DNA of 64,000 nt from Acidobacteriota bacterium (GCA_003223215.1 QHYH01000096.1:1-64000), one strand, 5' to 3'; shown: positions 43,373-53,403, counted from the stretch's first letter. The notes: generated by a model not told the origin, from the letters alone. Numbers and translations: made by a program.

Positions 43373-45349
43373 TTACTGCGCTGCAACCAGCGGCAACTCA
43401 ACAAAACTCGCCTGTCCCGCACCATGGTAAATCCGCTGTGTCGCCTTTCGGTAGTCGCCCGGCTTGGCCCAGAAAATACTCGGCACAAAGGTCTGCGGAT
43501 TGCGGTCGTAGAGCGGGAACCAGCTCGACTGGATCTGCACCATGATGCGGTGTCCCGGGAGAAAAACATGGTTCGCGGTCGGTAGCTGGAAGCGGTAAAG
43601 CAACGGCTTGTCCGGAATGATGGCCTTTGGTGTTTCCAGGCTCTCGCGATACCGCCCGCGAAAGATGTCTGTGGAAACCATCAACTGGTAGCCGCCCATT
43701 TCTTTCTGTCCCGCTACTTCGTCCGGATAAACGTCAATCAATTTCACCACCCAGTCGGAGTCGGTGCCGCTGGTGGATGCGATCACGTTGGCAACGGGCT
43801 GCCCGCTGATTTTCACCGGCTCGCGCAATTCGTCGGATATAAAAGCAAGAACGTCCGGCCGGCCGGAAGCTTCGCGCTGATCATCCACGAGCCATTCGGA
43901 CCAAGTAAAGCCGTCGCCGTAGCCAACGGGCTGAACCGGGCGCGCTCGGTAAGGTACAGGCTTCGCCGGATCGGAGACGTACTCATCAAATGACGGATCA
44001 TTCGTCTTCGGCGCCGCAAAGCTCAAGCGCAACCCGGCGGACAGATAAAGTGGCGTCGCGTGAATGGTGCATCCGGTCGTGCAGCCAGCGGGCCAGGCAG
44101 TCAAACGCCGCCATTGATTCGTGCCTGTTTCAAATGCGGTCACCGGCGCGACATCGGCCTTTCTCGCTCCATCCTTTAGATATTGCGCGAGAAAAGGAGC
44201 GAGGATCTCTTTGCGGAAGTAGAGTCCCGTGTCGCTGCTGAATTTCAGAGCGCCAAGAGAGCTCGCGTCTTCAATTTCCTGACCGTGATGCCATGGCCCC
44301 ATCACCAAAAACACTTTGTCGTTGTTGGTGTCTTTGGGTTTGATGGCTTTGTACACGGCGACGGCGCCGTAGATGTCCTCCTGATCCCACAAGCTGTGCA
44401 CCAGCATCGTCGGGACCTTGAGCGGCCGTGCAGCAAGAATCTTGTCCATAGCTTGTTCTTGCCAGAAAGCGTCATAGCTTGGATGTTCGAGAATTTTGCG
44501 CCAGAAGCCGACCTGCTCAAGCCCGTGCTCGTGGCCGAGTTCGCCTGCCGAACCAGCGCGCATGTATTCGTCGTAGTCATCAAAGTGGCTGACCCACCAT
44601 TTGGCTTTGTTGTCGCGCGTGGCTTCCTGTTCGTAGATGTACGGCAAGTTCTGCTCGCGAAAAGCCCCGTTGTGGAACCAGTCATCGCCCATCCAGCCGT
44701 CCACCATCGGATTCATGGGCACGGAGACCTTGAGCGCGGGATGCGGATCGACGAGCGCCATCAGAGGCAAGAAGCCGTCGTAGGAAATGCCGAGGATGCC
44801 GACCTTGCCGTTGCTCTCCGGAAGATTCTTCACCAGCCAGTCGATGGTGTCGTACGTGTCGGTCGAATGGTCCACGGGAGTGGGGTTCAACGCGCCATGC
44901 AACGGGCGGTTCATCACGTAGTCGCCCTCCGAGTCGTACTTTCCGCGAACGTCCTCGACCACGCGGATGTAACCGCCTGCGACGATGACCTCGGTAGCGT
45001 TGTCGTATCCCCAAAGGATCGGGCCGAGATGAGAACTCGCGGCGTGCGATGTGAGCTCGGACGCGCTATACGGCGTGCGCGTGAGTAGAATCGGCGCGTT
45101 CTTTGCGCCTTTGGGGACAAGAATCACGGTGTGCAGCCTTACGCCATCGCGCATCGGAATCATCACCTCGCGCCGCTCGTAGTCCCACGTGGCAGTGGCC
45201 ACTTTCAAGTGCGCCGGTGTTTCGCTCGGCAGCGTTGTCGGTGCGGACTGCTGCGAAGCCGTTTGCGCCCGTGCGTTTGCCGGAAGGAGCAAGGCAACGA
45301 CGGCAGTATTGAGCAGAAGGCGGGTGCGGCGCAGAAGGGCTGGCGTCAT
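43373..45349 (-). CDS. Secreted CocE/NonD-family alpha/beta hydrolase (X-Pro dipeptidyl-peptidase-like)
   Basis: A signal peptide (cleavage near ANARAQ) leads into a 658-aa hydrolase. The N-terminal alpha/beta domain has MIPMRDGVRLHTVILVPKG, TRTPYSASE, VVEDVRGKYDSEGDY and the nucleophile elbow GILGISYDGFL with its Ser; later VMGPWHHGQEI carries the probable catalytic His. The C-terminal jelly-roll has LPGHRIMVQIQSSWFPLYDRN and a probable end. Family members cleave acyl esters, glutaryl amides or X-Pro peptides; the substrate is not readable. It stands alone with a palindrome just upstream. Confidence 0.9.
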   Translation of the reverse strand: MTPALLRRTRLLLNTAVVALLLPANARAQTASQQSAPTTLPSETPAHLKVATATWDYERREVMIPMRDGVRLHTVILVPKGAKNAPILLTRTPYSASELTSHAASSHLGPILWGYDNATEVIVAGGYIRVVEDVRGKYDSEGDYVMNRPLHGALNPTPVDHSTDTYDTIDWLVKNLPESNGKVGILGISYDGFLPLMALVDPHPALKVSVPMNPMVDGWMGDDWFHNGAFREQNLPYIYEQEATRDNKAKWWVSHFDDYDEYMRAGSAGELGHEHGLEQVGFWRKILEHPSYDAFWQEQAMDKILAARPLKVPTMLVHSLWDQEDIYGAVAVYKAIKPKDTNNDKVFLVMGPWHHGQEIEDASSLGALKFSSDTGLYFRKEILAPFLAQYLKDGARKADVAPVTAFETGTNQWRRLTAWPAGCTTGCTIHATPLYLSAGLRLSFAAPKTNDPSFDEYVSDPAKPVPYRARPVQPVGYGDGFTWSEWLVDDQREASGRPDVLAFISDELREPVKISGQPVANVIASTSGTDSDWVVKLIDVYPDEVAGQKEMGGYQLMVSTDIFRGRYRESLETPKAIIPDKPLLYRFQLPTANHVFLPGHRIMVQIQSSWFPLYDRNPQTFVPSIFWAKPGDYRKATQRIYHGAGQASFVELPLVAAQ

Positions 45350-45372
45350 TCGGTACTCCTCCGAGTATAAGG

Positions 45373-45387
45373 AGATTAGGCTAATCT
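45373..45387. promoter_or_regulatory. Perfect odd palindrome AGATTAG-G-CTAATCT
   Basis: Two 7-base arms flank one base, 24-38 bases before the start of the CocE-like gene, in its likely promoter region. An operator is plausible; no regulator gene lies beside it. Confidence 0.35.
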
Positions 45388-45544
45388 GCCCCAGGGAAAT
45401 GGCGCTAGGAGCGCGTGGATTTTAACACATAGGTTGCCGAGCACACGAGGAGAGGAAAAAGGCTCGAAAAAGGCGCGCCGCATCGTCCGATCATGCGTAT
45501 GGCGGGTTTACGCCCCGATCTCGGCGACGGCATCAGCCGCGCGG

Positions 45545-45766
45545 CTAGTTGAGGCGGCGGTCGACGGCAATTTTGGCCCGGCTGAGGGCGTGCGCAACTT
45601 GCGTTTCGCGCAGGCGCGAAGCGTCGTATTCGAAAGACAATTGCTTTCTCGAATCGTCCACCCGGAAGCGCCGCAACCCGTAGGTGTTCGAGAATTCCGC
45701 GAGCTGGTACAACTGCTCGTCGCTTAGCGGAGACTGCAGTTGATAAGTCACTTCGACCAGTGTCAT
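45545..45766 (-). CDS. Small (73 aa) protein, possible ferredoxin-like fold, unknown function
   Basis: The sequence alternates short strands and helices: VEVTYQLQSPLSDEQLYQLAEF, then GLRRFRVDDSRKQLSFEYDASR and VAHALSRAKIAVD. This beta-alpha-beta-beta-alpha-beta order and size resemble HMA/ACT-type small domains, but there is no CxxC metal motif. ATG start; codon use looks like the neighbours. It follows the ABC-2 permease gene by 64 bases on the same strand and may belong to that unit. No family name can be given. Confidence 0.5.
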   Translation of the reverse strand: MTLVEVTYQLQSPLSDEQLYQLAEFSNTYGLRRFRVDDSRKQLSFEYDASRLRETQVAHALSRAKIAVDRRLN

Positions 45767-45830
45767 ACCGGGAATTATACCAGCCCCGCAAACTTCTTCG
45801 GAGAAAGGCGGAGTGGGTCCGACCGCGGGC

Positions 45831-47114
45831 CTAGGCGTACTCCCAGCGACGCGCCGCTCTGCGGGCGATCCCGAACAGAAGGACCGCAGTCGCTAGGAGA
45901 ACCGCGACCTGCAACCAGAGGTGCGAGACTGGCTCGTCGCGCCAGAAAACTTTCGTGAATCCGTCGATAGCCCACGCGTTAATGGTCAGCAAGCCGGCCT
46001 TTTGCATGGCTTCCGGCATCAGGAAGCGTGGGAACATGCTGCCGCCAACCGAGGACATCACCAGAATGACGAGCGTCGAAAGGGCGCCTAACTGCGCGCG
46101 GCTGCGGCAAATGCTGGCCAGCAAAATGCCAAAGGCCGCCACGGCCACGGCGCTCGAGACGCCCATCACGATAAACCCCGGGATGTGTGACCAAAGATCG
46201 AGCCGGAACACCGCCCATCCCCAAAGAAACATCAGCACGAGCTGTGCGAAAGCCAGCAACGAGTTGAAGGTGAGCTTGCCCAGCATAAGCGTAGTCATGG
46301 TCACGCGGGAACTGAGCACGCGGTCGAGCGTGCCGCTTTCCGTTTCATCGAGCAAGGCGCCGGCCGCGCCGCTGGCGGTGAAGAGCAGGAACATCACGCC
46401 GATCGCGGCGGCATAAAACGAGACCATAGGATTGTTCTTGTTTTGGCCGATGACGCCGCGGGTCGAGACTGCGACGATTCCACCGGCGGCGTTGCCAGAA
46501 CCGGATGCGGCCGCGGTGCTGTCATGGCAATTACGCAGGTGGGCAAGGCTTTGCTCCATGCGGTCCCGCTGCTCGCGCGTGAGGCCTCCAGCAAACTGGT
46601 CGATATATTTTGATCCCTGCTCCACCATCACGTCGGGCAAGGAAGTCATGGCTATTTTCTGGAGCAGGCCCGACACCACTTGGGACGCAACCACATCGCT
46701 GCTGTCCTCGAGCAACTGGATCGTCGGGCGACGGGCATCCGGGGGACCGAAGGAGATCGGATTCTCGCCGAAACCGCGGGGAATGATGACCGCAACGGGC
46801 GCCGTTCCCCTCTTGAGGGCCGCTTCCGCGGTGGCCGCGCTGTATTCGGGTTGCGCCGCTCCCTTTACAGGGGCGGGCCGAGTCTCGACGACCAGGGACC
46901 CTTCTTCCTCGAAACCCCGAACCAGGCCCTGCGCGGCGCTGCTGTGATCCTCGTCCACGACGAGAACCTTGACCTTCGGCGTCGTGTTGCGGCGCCCTCC
47001 GAAAATGACCGCGAAAATGCTGAAGAAAACAACCGGAAGGATAAAGCTCAGCGCGAGCGCACCGCGGTCCCGGCGCAGAGAAACCATAGCCGTGCGAACG
47101 ATAGCGGCAATCAA
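45831..47114 (-). CDS. ABC-2 type transporter permease
   Basis: The 427-aa membrane subunit has one N-terminal segment (about 20-40), a large extracytoplasmic loop (~45-230) and five C-terminal segments from ~235, including FLLFTASGAAGALLDETESGTLDRVLSSRV, a typical ABC-2 coupling region, and MSSVGGSMFPRFLMP. This is the YhiH/NatB-like plan for exporters. Its start overlaps the stop of the ATPase gene by four bases (ATGA). The exported substrate is unknown. Confidence 0.9.
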   Translation of the reverse strand: MIAAIVRTAMVSLRRDRGALALSFILPVVFFSIFAVIFGGRRNTTPKVKVLVVDEDHSSAAQGLVRGFEEEGSLVVETRPAPVKGAAQPEYSAATAEAALKRGTAPVAVIIPRGFGENPISFGPPDARRPTIQLLEDSSDVVASQVVSGLLQKIAMTSLPDVMVEQGSKYIDQFAGGLTREQRDRMEQSLAHLRNCHDSTAAASGSGNAAGGIVAVSTRGVIGQNKNNPMVSFYAAAIGVMFLLFTASGAAGALLDETESGTLDRVLSSRVTMTTLMLGKLTFNSLLAFAQLVLMFLWGWAVFRLDLWSHIPGFIVMGVSSAVAVAAFGILLASICRSRAQLGALSTLVILVMSSVGGSMFPRFLMPEAMQKAGLLTINAWAIDGFTKVFWRDEPVSHLWLQVAVLLATAVLLFGIARRAARRWEYA

Positions 47115-48058
47115 TCGCGCAACTCCCTTCCGGTTAAGTGCAGAAAAACTGATTCGAGATTTGGCTTGCGGATGGAAACGTCGATCAGTTCAAGCCCAGC
47201 CTTTGCTGAAGCTTCGAGCAGAGCGCCAACCTCGGCGGGGTGCTCGATGGAGAATTGCGCCGTGCCATCCACAACCTGCCCGCCGCGCTCGAACACCCAG
47301 GCGGCGATGCGCTCGTCTGCTCCTGCATAGCGCGCCAGTACCTGGCTCCGCGAGCCAAAGGTGGTGCGCACGAGGTCAGCGTGCATGCCGAGGGCGATGA
47401 TTTTGCCATGATCGATGATCGCGATCCGGTCGCAGAGGCGCTCCGCTTCTTCCATATAATGCGTTGTGTAGATCAGTGACATGCCCTCGGCGCGCAATTT
47501 CTCGATCATTTCGAAAATGTGGTTGCGCGATTGCGGATCCACGCCCACGGTTGGTTCATCCATCAGAACCAGCTTAGGCTGGTGAATGAGCCCGGCGGCC
47601 ATGTTCAGGCGGCGCTTCATACCTCCCGACAGGTTCCTGACGAGCTCGCCGGCGCGATCGTTCAGGGTTGCCCAGCCCAGACAACGAGCGACAGCTTCCT
47701 CGAGCGCAGCGCCGCGGAGTCCGTGATAGCGGCCGAAAGACCGCAGATTCTCACGGCAAGTCAGCCGGGGATAGAGCGCCAGTTCCTGCGGGATCCAGCC
47801 GAGAGCGCTGCGCGCCGCGGGAGAACCGGCCCGCGCACCGAAAATGGAGATGGCGCCTGCGTCAGGAATGACGCGGCCCACAATGCTACGAATCAGCGTG
47901 CTCTTGCCGGCTCCGTTGGGACCCAGCAATCCCAGGCATTCTGCCTGGCGCAGTTCGAGGGTAATGCCATCGACCGCCGTTGTCTGGCCAAACCGCTTCA
48001 CTAGCGCGGCAATGCGTAAGGGAGGCGCCGCGACGCTCGCAGTCGCTGGGAAAGGCAA
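47111..48058 (-). CDS. ABC transporter ATP-binding protein (ABC-2 partner)
   Basis: The 315-aa ATPase has Walker A GPNGAGKSTLIRSI, Q-loop PQELALYPRLT, signature NLSGGMKRRLNMAAGL, Walker B KLVLMDEPTVGVD and H-loop YTTHYMEEAERLC. The C-terminal ~80 residues form a small extra domain usual in ABC-2 drug or polymer exporters. It precedes the permease with an ATGA overlap and is divergent from the copper ATPase gene, 102 bases away. Confidence 0.93.
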   Translation of the reverse strand: MPFPATASVAAPPLRIAALVKRFGQTTAVDGITLELRQAECLGLLGPNGAGKSTLIRSIVGRVIPDAGAISIFGARAGSPAARSALGWIPQELALYPRLTCRENLRSFGRYHGLRGAALEEAVARCLGWATLNDRAGELVRNLSGGMKRRLNMAAGLIHQPKLVLMDEPTVGVDPQSRNHIFEMIEKLRAEGMSLIYTTHYMEEAERLCDRIAIIDHGKIIALGMHADLVRTTFGSRSQVLARYAGADERIAAWVFERGGQVVDGTAQFSIEHPAEVGALLEASAKAGLELIDVSIRKPNLESVFLHLTGRELRD

Positions 48059-48160
48059 GGTGCAACTCTCCTTGGGGTTTATGACCGCAGGAGAGTATAC
48101 CAGCCATGGGCGAAGCCCTGATGAATTCGGATGTAACCAGAAATCATCTAATATAGCGAC

Positions 48161-50638
48161 ATGTCCGATCTACCCATGAACGCGAAGCCACCCGGCGCAA
48201 ACCTGCCCATTCTGACCGGGCCGCCCAAAGCGAGAGACCCGGTTTGCGGGATGTCGGTGGATCCAACCAAGGCTGCCGGGAAAGTCGAGCACAAAGGCGA
48301 GGTTTACCATTTTTGTTCCAAGCGTTGTGCGGAACGCTTTCGGCAGGATCCGGAGAAATTTCTTGCCGCTCCGGGCTCGGCGGGCATTGAACACGCCCAC
48401 GCGCATAGCCGGGTACACCCGCACACGGCGGAGGCGGACGCTCCCACTCACGCCGAACAACGAACGACCCATCCAGCGGCAGCCGCAATCGCCGCAGCTG
48501 TCCCATCGAGCGCCCAAGGCGTGCGCTACACCTGCCCGATGGATCCGGAAATTGTGCAAATTGGCCCGGGCGTGTGCCCGAAGTGCGGAATGGCGCTCGA
48601 GCCGATCGATGTTTTCGCGGAAGTCGAGGCAGATCCCGAGTACGACTCAATGCGGCGGCGATTCTGGGTCAGCGCGGCGTTGTCATTGCCGGTGCTGGTC
48701 CTCTCGATGTTTGGCGATGCGCTCGGGTTGCGGTTTGCGCCCGGTGCTCGCAACGCGATCGAATTTGTCTTGGCCACCCCGGTAGTGCTCTGGGGCGGCT
48801 GGCCGTTTTTCGAGCGCTTCTGGGCCTCGCTCGTCCGTCGCAGCCCGAACATGTTTACGCTAATTGGCATGGGAACGGGCGTTGCCTATCTCGACAGCGT
48901 GGTAGCGACGTTTTTCCCGCAAGTTTTTCCTGCTTCGTTCCGCAACCTGGGCGGCCGAGCGCCGGCTTATTTTGAAGCGGCCGCAGTGATCACAACACTT
49001 GTTTTGCTCGGCCAGGTTCTGGAATTGCGCGCCCGGCAACGCACCAGCGGGGCGATCCGTGCGCTTCTGCATCTTGCGCCGCGGCAAGCCCACATTGTTT
49101 CCGCGGACGGAACGGAAAAAGACATGCCGCTTGACCAAGTCAAGCGCGGCGATCGACTGCGCGTGCGTCCCGGCGAGCGCGTGCCGGTGGACGGATTGAT
49201 TCACGAAGGCGCGAGTGCGGTGGATGAATCCATGGTGACGGGCGAACCGATGCCCGTCGAGAAGCGCGCGGGCGACAGCGTCACCGGCGGCACGCTCAAT
49301 ACGAGCGGAAGCTTCGTCATGGAAGCGCAACGAGTGGGTAGCGAAACGACGCTCGCGCAAATCGTAAGACTCGTCAGCGAAGCGCAACGTAGCCGCGCAC
49401 CGATCGCGCGCCTCGCCGACCGCGTCGCTTCGTATTTCGTCCCGGCCGTAGTTGCGGCGGCGGTCCTGGCGTTCGCTGGCTGGATGTTCTTTGGCCCTGA
49501 GCCGCGCTTTGCCCATGCGCTGGTCGCGGCCGTATCTGTTTTGATCATTGCTTGTCCCTGTGCGCTCGGGCTTGCAACGCCGATGTCGATTATGGTGGCG
49601 GTGGGCCGCGGCGCGCATGCTGGCGTGCTCGTGCGAAACGCGGAGGCACTGGAGACTCTCGCTAGAGTCGACACGCTGGTCGTTGACAAGACCGGGACGC
49701 TCACCGAAGGCAAGCCGCTTGTGAACGCGGTAAGCGTTTTTGAGGGCGGCGGATTTGGGAAAGAAAGATTGCTTGGACTGGCGGCCAGCGTGGAAAACTC
49801 GAGCGAGCATCCGCTGGCGCGCGCAATCGTTAGAGCCGCGGAGGCGAAGGGCATCAGCCTGGCCGAAGCGGCGGAATTTTGCGCCACTTCGGGCGGCGGC
49901 GTGGAAGGGCGGGTGGGGGAAGACCGAGTCGTTGTTGGAACGGAGAAGTTTCTGGAGGAGAAGGGAATCCCTCGGTCGAGTGCTGAACAACTCTACCAAG
50001 CCTTCGGTTTTGACGGGGCTTTTGCGGCCACGATTGTTCTTGTGGCGGTGAACGAAAAGCTCGCGGGCGCGATCGCACTGGCGGACTTGATGAAGGCGTC
50101 GACACCGCAAGCCATCAGCGCTTTGCAAAAAGAAGGATTGCGGATCGTGGTGGTCACCGGCGACCGCAAGGAATCCGCGAGGATGGTTGCCGATAAACTT
50201 GGGATTGCAGAAGTGCGGGCGGAGGTTTTGCCTGAGGAAAAAAGCGAAGTCGTAAAGCAGCTGAAGAGCGAAAGCCGCATCGTGGCCATGGCGGGCGACG
50301 GCATAAACGACGCTCCCGCTCTTGCCGCCGCGGATGTCGGCATCGCCATGGGTACAGGCACGGACGTCGCCATTGAAAACGCAGGCGTTACCCTGCTGCG
50401 AGGCGATCTCCGCGGAATCGTGCGCGCGCGCAAACTGAGCCGCGCCACAATCCGCAACATCAAGCAGAATCTCGCCTGGGCTTTTCTCTACAATGTGATC
50501 GGCATTCCCGTCGCCGCAGGTGTCCTCTACCCTTTCCTTGGCTGGCTGCTCAGTCCCATGCTTGCCAGTGCGGCGATGACCTTCAGTTCCGTTTCGGTGA
50601 TCGTCAATGCCCTCCGGCTCCGCAAAGTCCCGCTTTGA
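48161..50638 (+). CDS. copA: Copper-type P1B ATPase with YHS and heavy-metal-binding N-domains
   Basis: An 825-aa P-type ATPase. Residues ~24-66 are a YHS/TRASH domain ([29 protein letters not shown]). A His-rich linker ([11 protein letters not shown]) follows, then a heavy-metal-binding domain [26 protein letters not shown]. The pump has eight membrane segments, the ion motif CPC in [13 protein letters not shown], phosphorylation site [13 protein letters not shown] in [11 protein letters not shown] in SSEHPLARA and GDGINDAP. No classical HMA CxxC domain is present. It exports Cu+ (or Ag+) from the cytosol. The ATG start lies 102 bases from the divergent ABC gene. Confidence 0.9.
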   Translation: MSDLPMNAKPPGANLPILTGPPKARDPVCGMSVDPTKAAGKVEHKGEVYHFCSKRCAERFRQDPEKFLAAPGSAGIEHAHAHSRVHPHTAEADAPTHAEQRTTHPAAAAIAAAVPSSAQGVRYTCPMDPEIVQIGPGVCPKCGMALEPIDVFAEVEADPEYDSMRRRFWVSAALSLPVLVLSMFGDALGLRFAPGARNAIEFVLATPVVLWGGWPFFERFWASLVRRSPNMFTLIGMGTGVAYLDSVVATFFPQVFPASFRNLGGRAPAYFEAAAVITTLVLLGQVLELRARQRTSGAIRALLHLAPRQAHIVSADGTEKDMPLDQVKRGDRLRVRPGERVPVDGLIHEGASAVDESMVTGEPMPVEKRAGDSVTGGTLNTSGSFVMEAQRVGSETTLAQIVRLVSEAQRSRAPIARLADRVASYFVPAVVAAAVLAFAGWMFFGPEPRFAHALVAAVSVLIIACPCALGLATPMSIMVAVGRGAHAGVLVRNAEALETLARVDTLVVDKTGTLTEGKPLVNAVSVFEGGGFGKERLLGLAASVENSSEHPLARAIVRAAEAKGISLAEAAEFCATSGGGVEGRVGEDRVVVGTEKFLEEKGIPRSSAEQLYQAFGFDGAFAATIVLVAVNEKLAGAIALADLMKASTPQAISALQKEGLRIVVVTGDRKESARMVADKLGIAEVRAEVLPEEKSEVVKQLKSESRIVAMAGDGINDAPALAAADVGIAMGTGTDVAIENAGVTLLRGDLRGIVRARKLSRATIRNIKQNLAWAFLYNVIGIPVAAGVLYPFLGWLLSPMLASAAMTFSSVSVIVNALRLRKVPL

Positions 50639-50814
50639 GGCGGGCTAAGCTTCCCTTGCCTTGAGCCCTCGCCCGCCCGGGCAGCCAAATCTCGTCCGCT
50701 ATCTCCCTTTGAGTCGTGGAAGGTCCGTTCCGCGTCCGACAGGTGCTGATCGTTCGTGATGACCTGACCGAACGCTCTCTCCATCGTCTATACCGTGAGG
50801 GAACTTTTCCCGAC

Positions 50815-50840
50815 GTCTTTCGTATTTCATTACGAAAGAC
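50815..50840. promoter_or_regulatory. Perfect 10-bp inverted repeat before the MacA-like gene (operator candidate)
   Basis: GTCTTTCGTA (50815-50824) and TACGAAAGAC (50831-50840) are exact complements with a six-base centre. They lie 56 bases before the adaptor gene, in a 257-base gap with no other feature. Such long dyads fit a dimeric repressor site; an RNA hairpin is the alternative. Confidence 0.6.
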
Positions 50841-50895
50841 CGAAGCCCTGTGAAAGCGTGCAAACCATAGCGAGCAACCTGCCGAGGGGGACCTT

Positions 50896-52128
50896 ATGTC
50901 GAGCAATGGCAATGGGTTAGCAAGCGGGAAGATTGGCAAGAAACGCCGCCGGAGGGTCTTCTGGGCAGCCCTGGTGGTCCTCCTCTTAGGCGGTGGCGCC
51001 TACGGTGTGAAGGCCGCCCTCAGCCCGAATCGTACCATTGATCCCTCTAAACTTGCGTCGGTCGAACGCGGTGACCTGGCCCGTGTGGTGGTGGCTACCG
51101 GAAAAATTGAGCCGTTGTCCAAGGTGGAAGTGAAATCCAAGGCCAGCGGCATTGTGAAAAAGCTCTTTGTGGATTACGGGGATCGCGTGAAGCGGGGCCA
51201 AGTTCTGGCCGATCTCGACAAGGTGCAACTCGAAGCCGCGGTGCGCGCGGCAACCGCAAACCTGCAAGCGGCCGAAGCCGCGTTGCAGTCCGCAAAAGCC
51301 ACACTCGAGCGCAACAAGGTGGATGCGGAAGGCCCCGACGTTCCTTTTCTCAAGCTCAATATGGAACGCGCCGAGCAAATGTACAAAGATGGCGTGATGT
51401 CGAAGAGCCTGGTGGAGGACGCGGAGAAAAATTATCAGCTCGCCTTGAACAAGCAAGTCAGCGCGCAGCGGAACCTCCTGGTTTCGCAGGCGGAAATCGC
51501 CAAGTGCGATGCGCAAGTCGCGCAGGCGAAAGCGTCGCTCGAAAACGCGCAAGAAGACCTTCGCAACTCCACGATCATCAGCCCGATTGACGGGCTGGTT
51601 CTCTCTCGCGACGTGAACGTGGGAGACGCGGTCAGCTCCATTCTTGTGCTGGGCTCCCAAGCGACGTTGATCATGACGCTCGGCGATGTCAGCGAGGTTT
51701 ACGTGCAGGGCAAAGTGGATGAAGCGGACATCGGCAAAGTGTATTTGGACCAGCCCGCGCGCATCGTGGTCGAATCGTTCAAGGACAAGAAATTCACGGG
51801 CAAAGTGACGAAAATCTCTCCGCTCGGCAAAGAAAAGGACAACGTGACGACGTTTGAGGTGCGCGTTTCAATCTCGAATCCTGGCGGCGAACTTAAATCC
51901 AACATGAGCGCCAATGCCGAAATCCTTCTCGAAGAAAAGAAGAACGTGCTTATGATTCCCGAAGCGGCGCTCATCTATGACAAGGACCGTAAGGCTTCCG
52001 TGGAAATCCCCAATCCCAAGGAAGAAAACGGCAAGAAAAAACTGAGCGTGAAGCTCGGCATCTCGAACGGCGTGAAGACCGAAATCCTCGCAGGCCTCAA
52101 CGAGAAGCAGCAAGTCATTCTGCAATAG
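50896..52128 (+). CDS. MacA-like periplasmic adaptor (HlyD/RND membrane-fusion protein)
   Basis: The 410-aa protein has a basic head and one membrane segment (about 18-37), a lipoyl-like half (GKIEPLSKVEVKSKASGIVKKLFV), a long coiled-coil hairpin (~95-215, AAVRAATANLQAAEAALQSAKATLERN) and the second half (STIISPIDGLVLSRDVNVGDAV) with beta-barrel and membrane-proximal domains. This is the plan of MacA, which bridges inner-membrane MacB and an outer-membrane channel. Two MacB-like permease genes follow. The start has GAGGGGGA before the ATG. Confidence 0.9.
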   Translation: MSSNGNGLASGKIGKKRRRRVFWAALVVLLLGGGAYGVKAALSPNRTIDPSKLASVERGDLARVVVATGKIEPLSKVEVKSKASGIVKKLFVDYGDRVKRGQVLADLDKVQLEAAVRAATANLQAAEAALQSAKATLERNKVDAEGPDVPFLKLNMERAEQMYKDGVMSKSLVEDAEKNYQLALNKQVSAQRNLLVSQAEIAKCDAQVAQAKASLENAQEDLRNSTIISPIDGLVLSRDVNVGDAVSSILVLGSQATLIMTLGDVSEVYVQGKVDEADIGKVYLDQPARIVVESFKDKKFTGKVTKISPLGKEKDNVTTFEVRVSISNPGGELKSNMSANAEILLEEKKNVLMIPEAALIYDKDRKASVEIPNPKEENGKKKLSVKLGISNGVKTEILAGLNEKQQVILQ

Positions 52129-52146
52129 TTCGCGCGGCGGAGTGCC

Positions 52147-53403
52147 ATGAGTTTCACGGACCTGTTGCGGGACACCCTGGCGACACTGTGGGCGCACAAG
52201 CGCCGCACGTTGCTGACGATGTTCGGCATCGCCTGGGGCATTATCTCCATCACCATCATGGTGGCGGCGGGCGAGGGCCTTGGCGACGGAATCAAGAAAA
52301 ATCAGGAAACCTTTGGCAAGGATGTGATGATTGTTTTCGCCGGCCGCACCAGCATGCAGGCCGGCGGCATGAGGTCGGGGCGGCTTATTCGCTGGCTGGA
52401 AGACGATTATATCCAGGTTGCCAAAGAAGCTCCGGCGTGCAAATACGTGATGCCGGAGCTCGGCAACGACGTTCAGGTTCGCAGCTTATTCAACAGCGGC
52501 ACGATTCCAGTCGTCGGGGCGCTACCGCCCTTCTCAGACATTCGCAGCGTGGCTCCTGCGCAAGGACGATTCTACAACGATGAAGACAATGCCGAGGCGC
52601 GCAACGTGGCGTTTCTCGGCAGCGACACGAAGAAGCAACTCTTCGCCGAGCGGGAGGCCATGGGCCAAACGGTCTGGATGAACGGCATTCCTTACGTGGT
52701 CATTGGCGTCATGAAGTCCAAGGAGCAGAACTCTAGTTACGACGGTTTCGACACCCGAAAAATTTTCATTCCCTTCAATTCCATGCGCCGCGACTTCCCA
52801 AACAAGCCGCCGGCGGTAGAGCACAGCGTGGACCGCTTGCTCGTTGCCCCCTGGTCGCTCGAAACACACTTGGATTGCGTCCACCAGATTCGCCGCACGC
52901 TTGGCCGCCTGCACCATTTCGATCCGCGTGACGAAGAAGCCGCAGGCATCTGGGACACGGTGAAGAATGCGCAGGCCAACCGCATGATTATCGTGGGCAT
53001 GGAAGTATTCATGGGCGCGGTCGGCGTGGCGACTCTCTTTCTCGGCGGGCTTAGTGTTATGAACGTGATGCTTGTCAGCGTTCGCGAGCGCACGCGCGAA
53101 ATCGGCGTGCGTATGGCGCTCGGTGCAACGCGGCGTTCCATCTTGCGCCAATTTTTCCTCGAAACGATTTTCGTCGTGGCCATCAGCGGCGGCGTCGGCC
53201 TGATCATCTCTTATGGCTTCTGCGGTCTGGTCAACCTGGCCCCCATGCCCCCGTTTTTCAGCGGCATGCTGACCAGCTGGAAGATTGCGGCAATGTCCAT
53301 CGCTCTGCTGGGAGTGATTTCCATTCTTTCTGCGCTGTATCCAGCGAATCGCGCGGCCTCGGTGGATCCGATCGAAGCCCTGCGCTTCGAGGCAGGCGGC
53401 TAA
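52147..53403 (+). CDS. MacB-like ABC permease (FtsX fold), first of two
   Basis: The 418-aa protein has one N-terminal membrane segment (RRTLLTMFGIAWGIISITIMV, about 18-40), a MacB periplasmic core domain (~45-265) and three C-terminal segments around the motif MNVMLVSVRERTREIGVRMALGATRRSILRQF, the FtsX coupling region. It lacks an ATP-binding domain, and none is encoded nearby. It lies 18 bases after the adaptor gene. It probably exports a drug, peptide or lipid with its partner. Confidence 0.9.
   Translation: MSFTDLLRDTLATLWAHKRRTLLTMFGIAWGIISITIMVAAGEGLGDGIKKNQETFGKDVMIVFAGRTSMQAGGMRSGRLIRWLEDDYIQVAKEAPACKYVMPELGNDVQVRSLFNSGTIPVVGALPPFSDIRSVAPAQGRFYNDEDNAEARNVAFLGSDTKKQLFAEREAMGQTVWMNGIPYVVIGVMKSKEQNSSYDGFDTRKIFIPFNSMRRDFPNKPPAVEHSVDRLLVAPWSLETHLDCVHQIRRTLGRLHHFDPRDEEAAGIWDTVKNAQANRMIIVGMEVFMGAVGVATLFLGGLSVMNVMLVSVRERTREIGVRMALGATRRSILRQFFLETIFVVAISGGVGLIISYGFCGLVNLAPMPPFFSGMLTSWKIAAMSIALLGVISILSALYPANRAASVDPIEALRFEAGG

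Noticed and set aside
44183-45088. A 301-codon plus-strand frame inside the CocE-like gene
   Set aside because: The minus-strand gene has a signal peptide and all hydrolase motifs; this frame has none.
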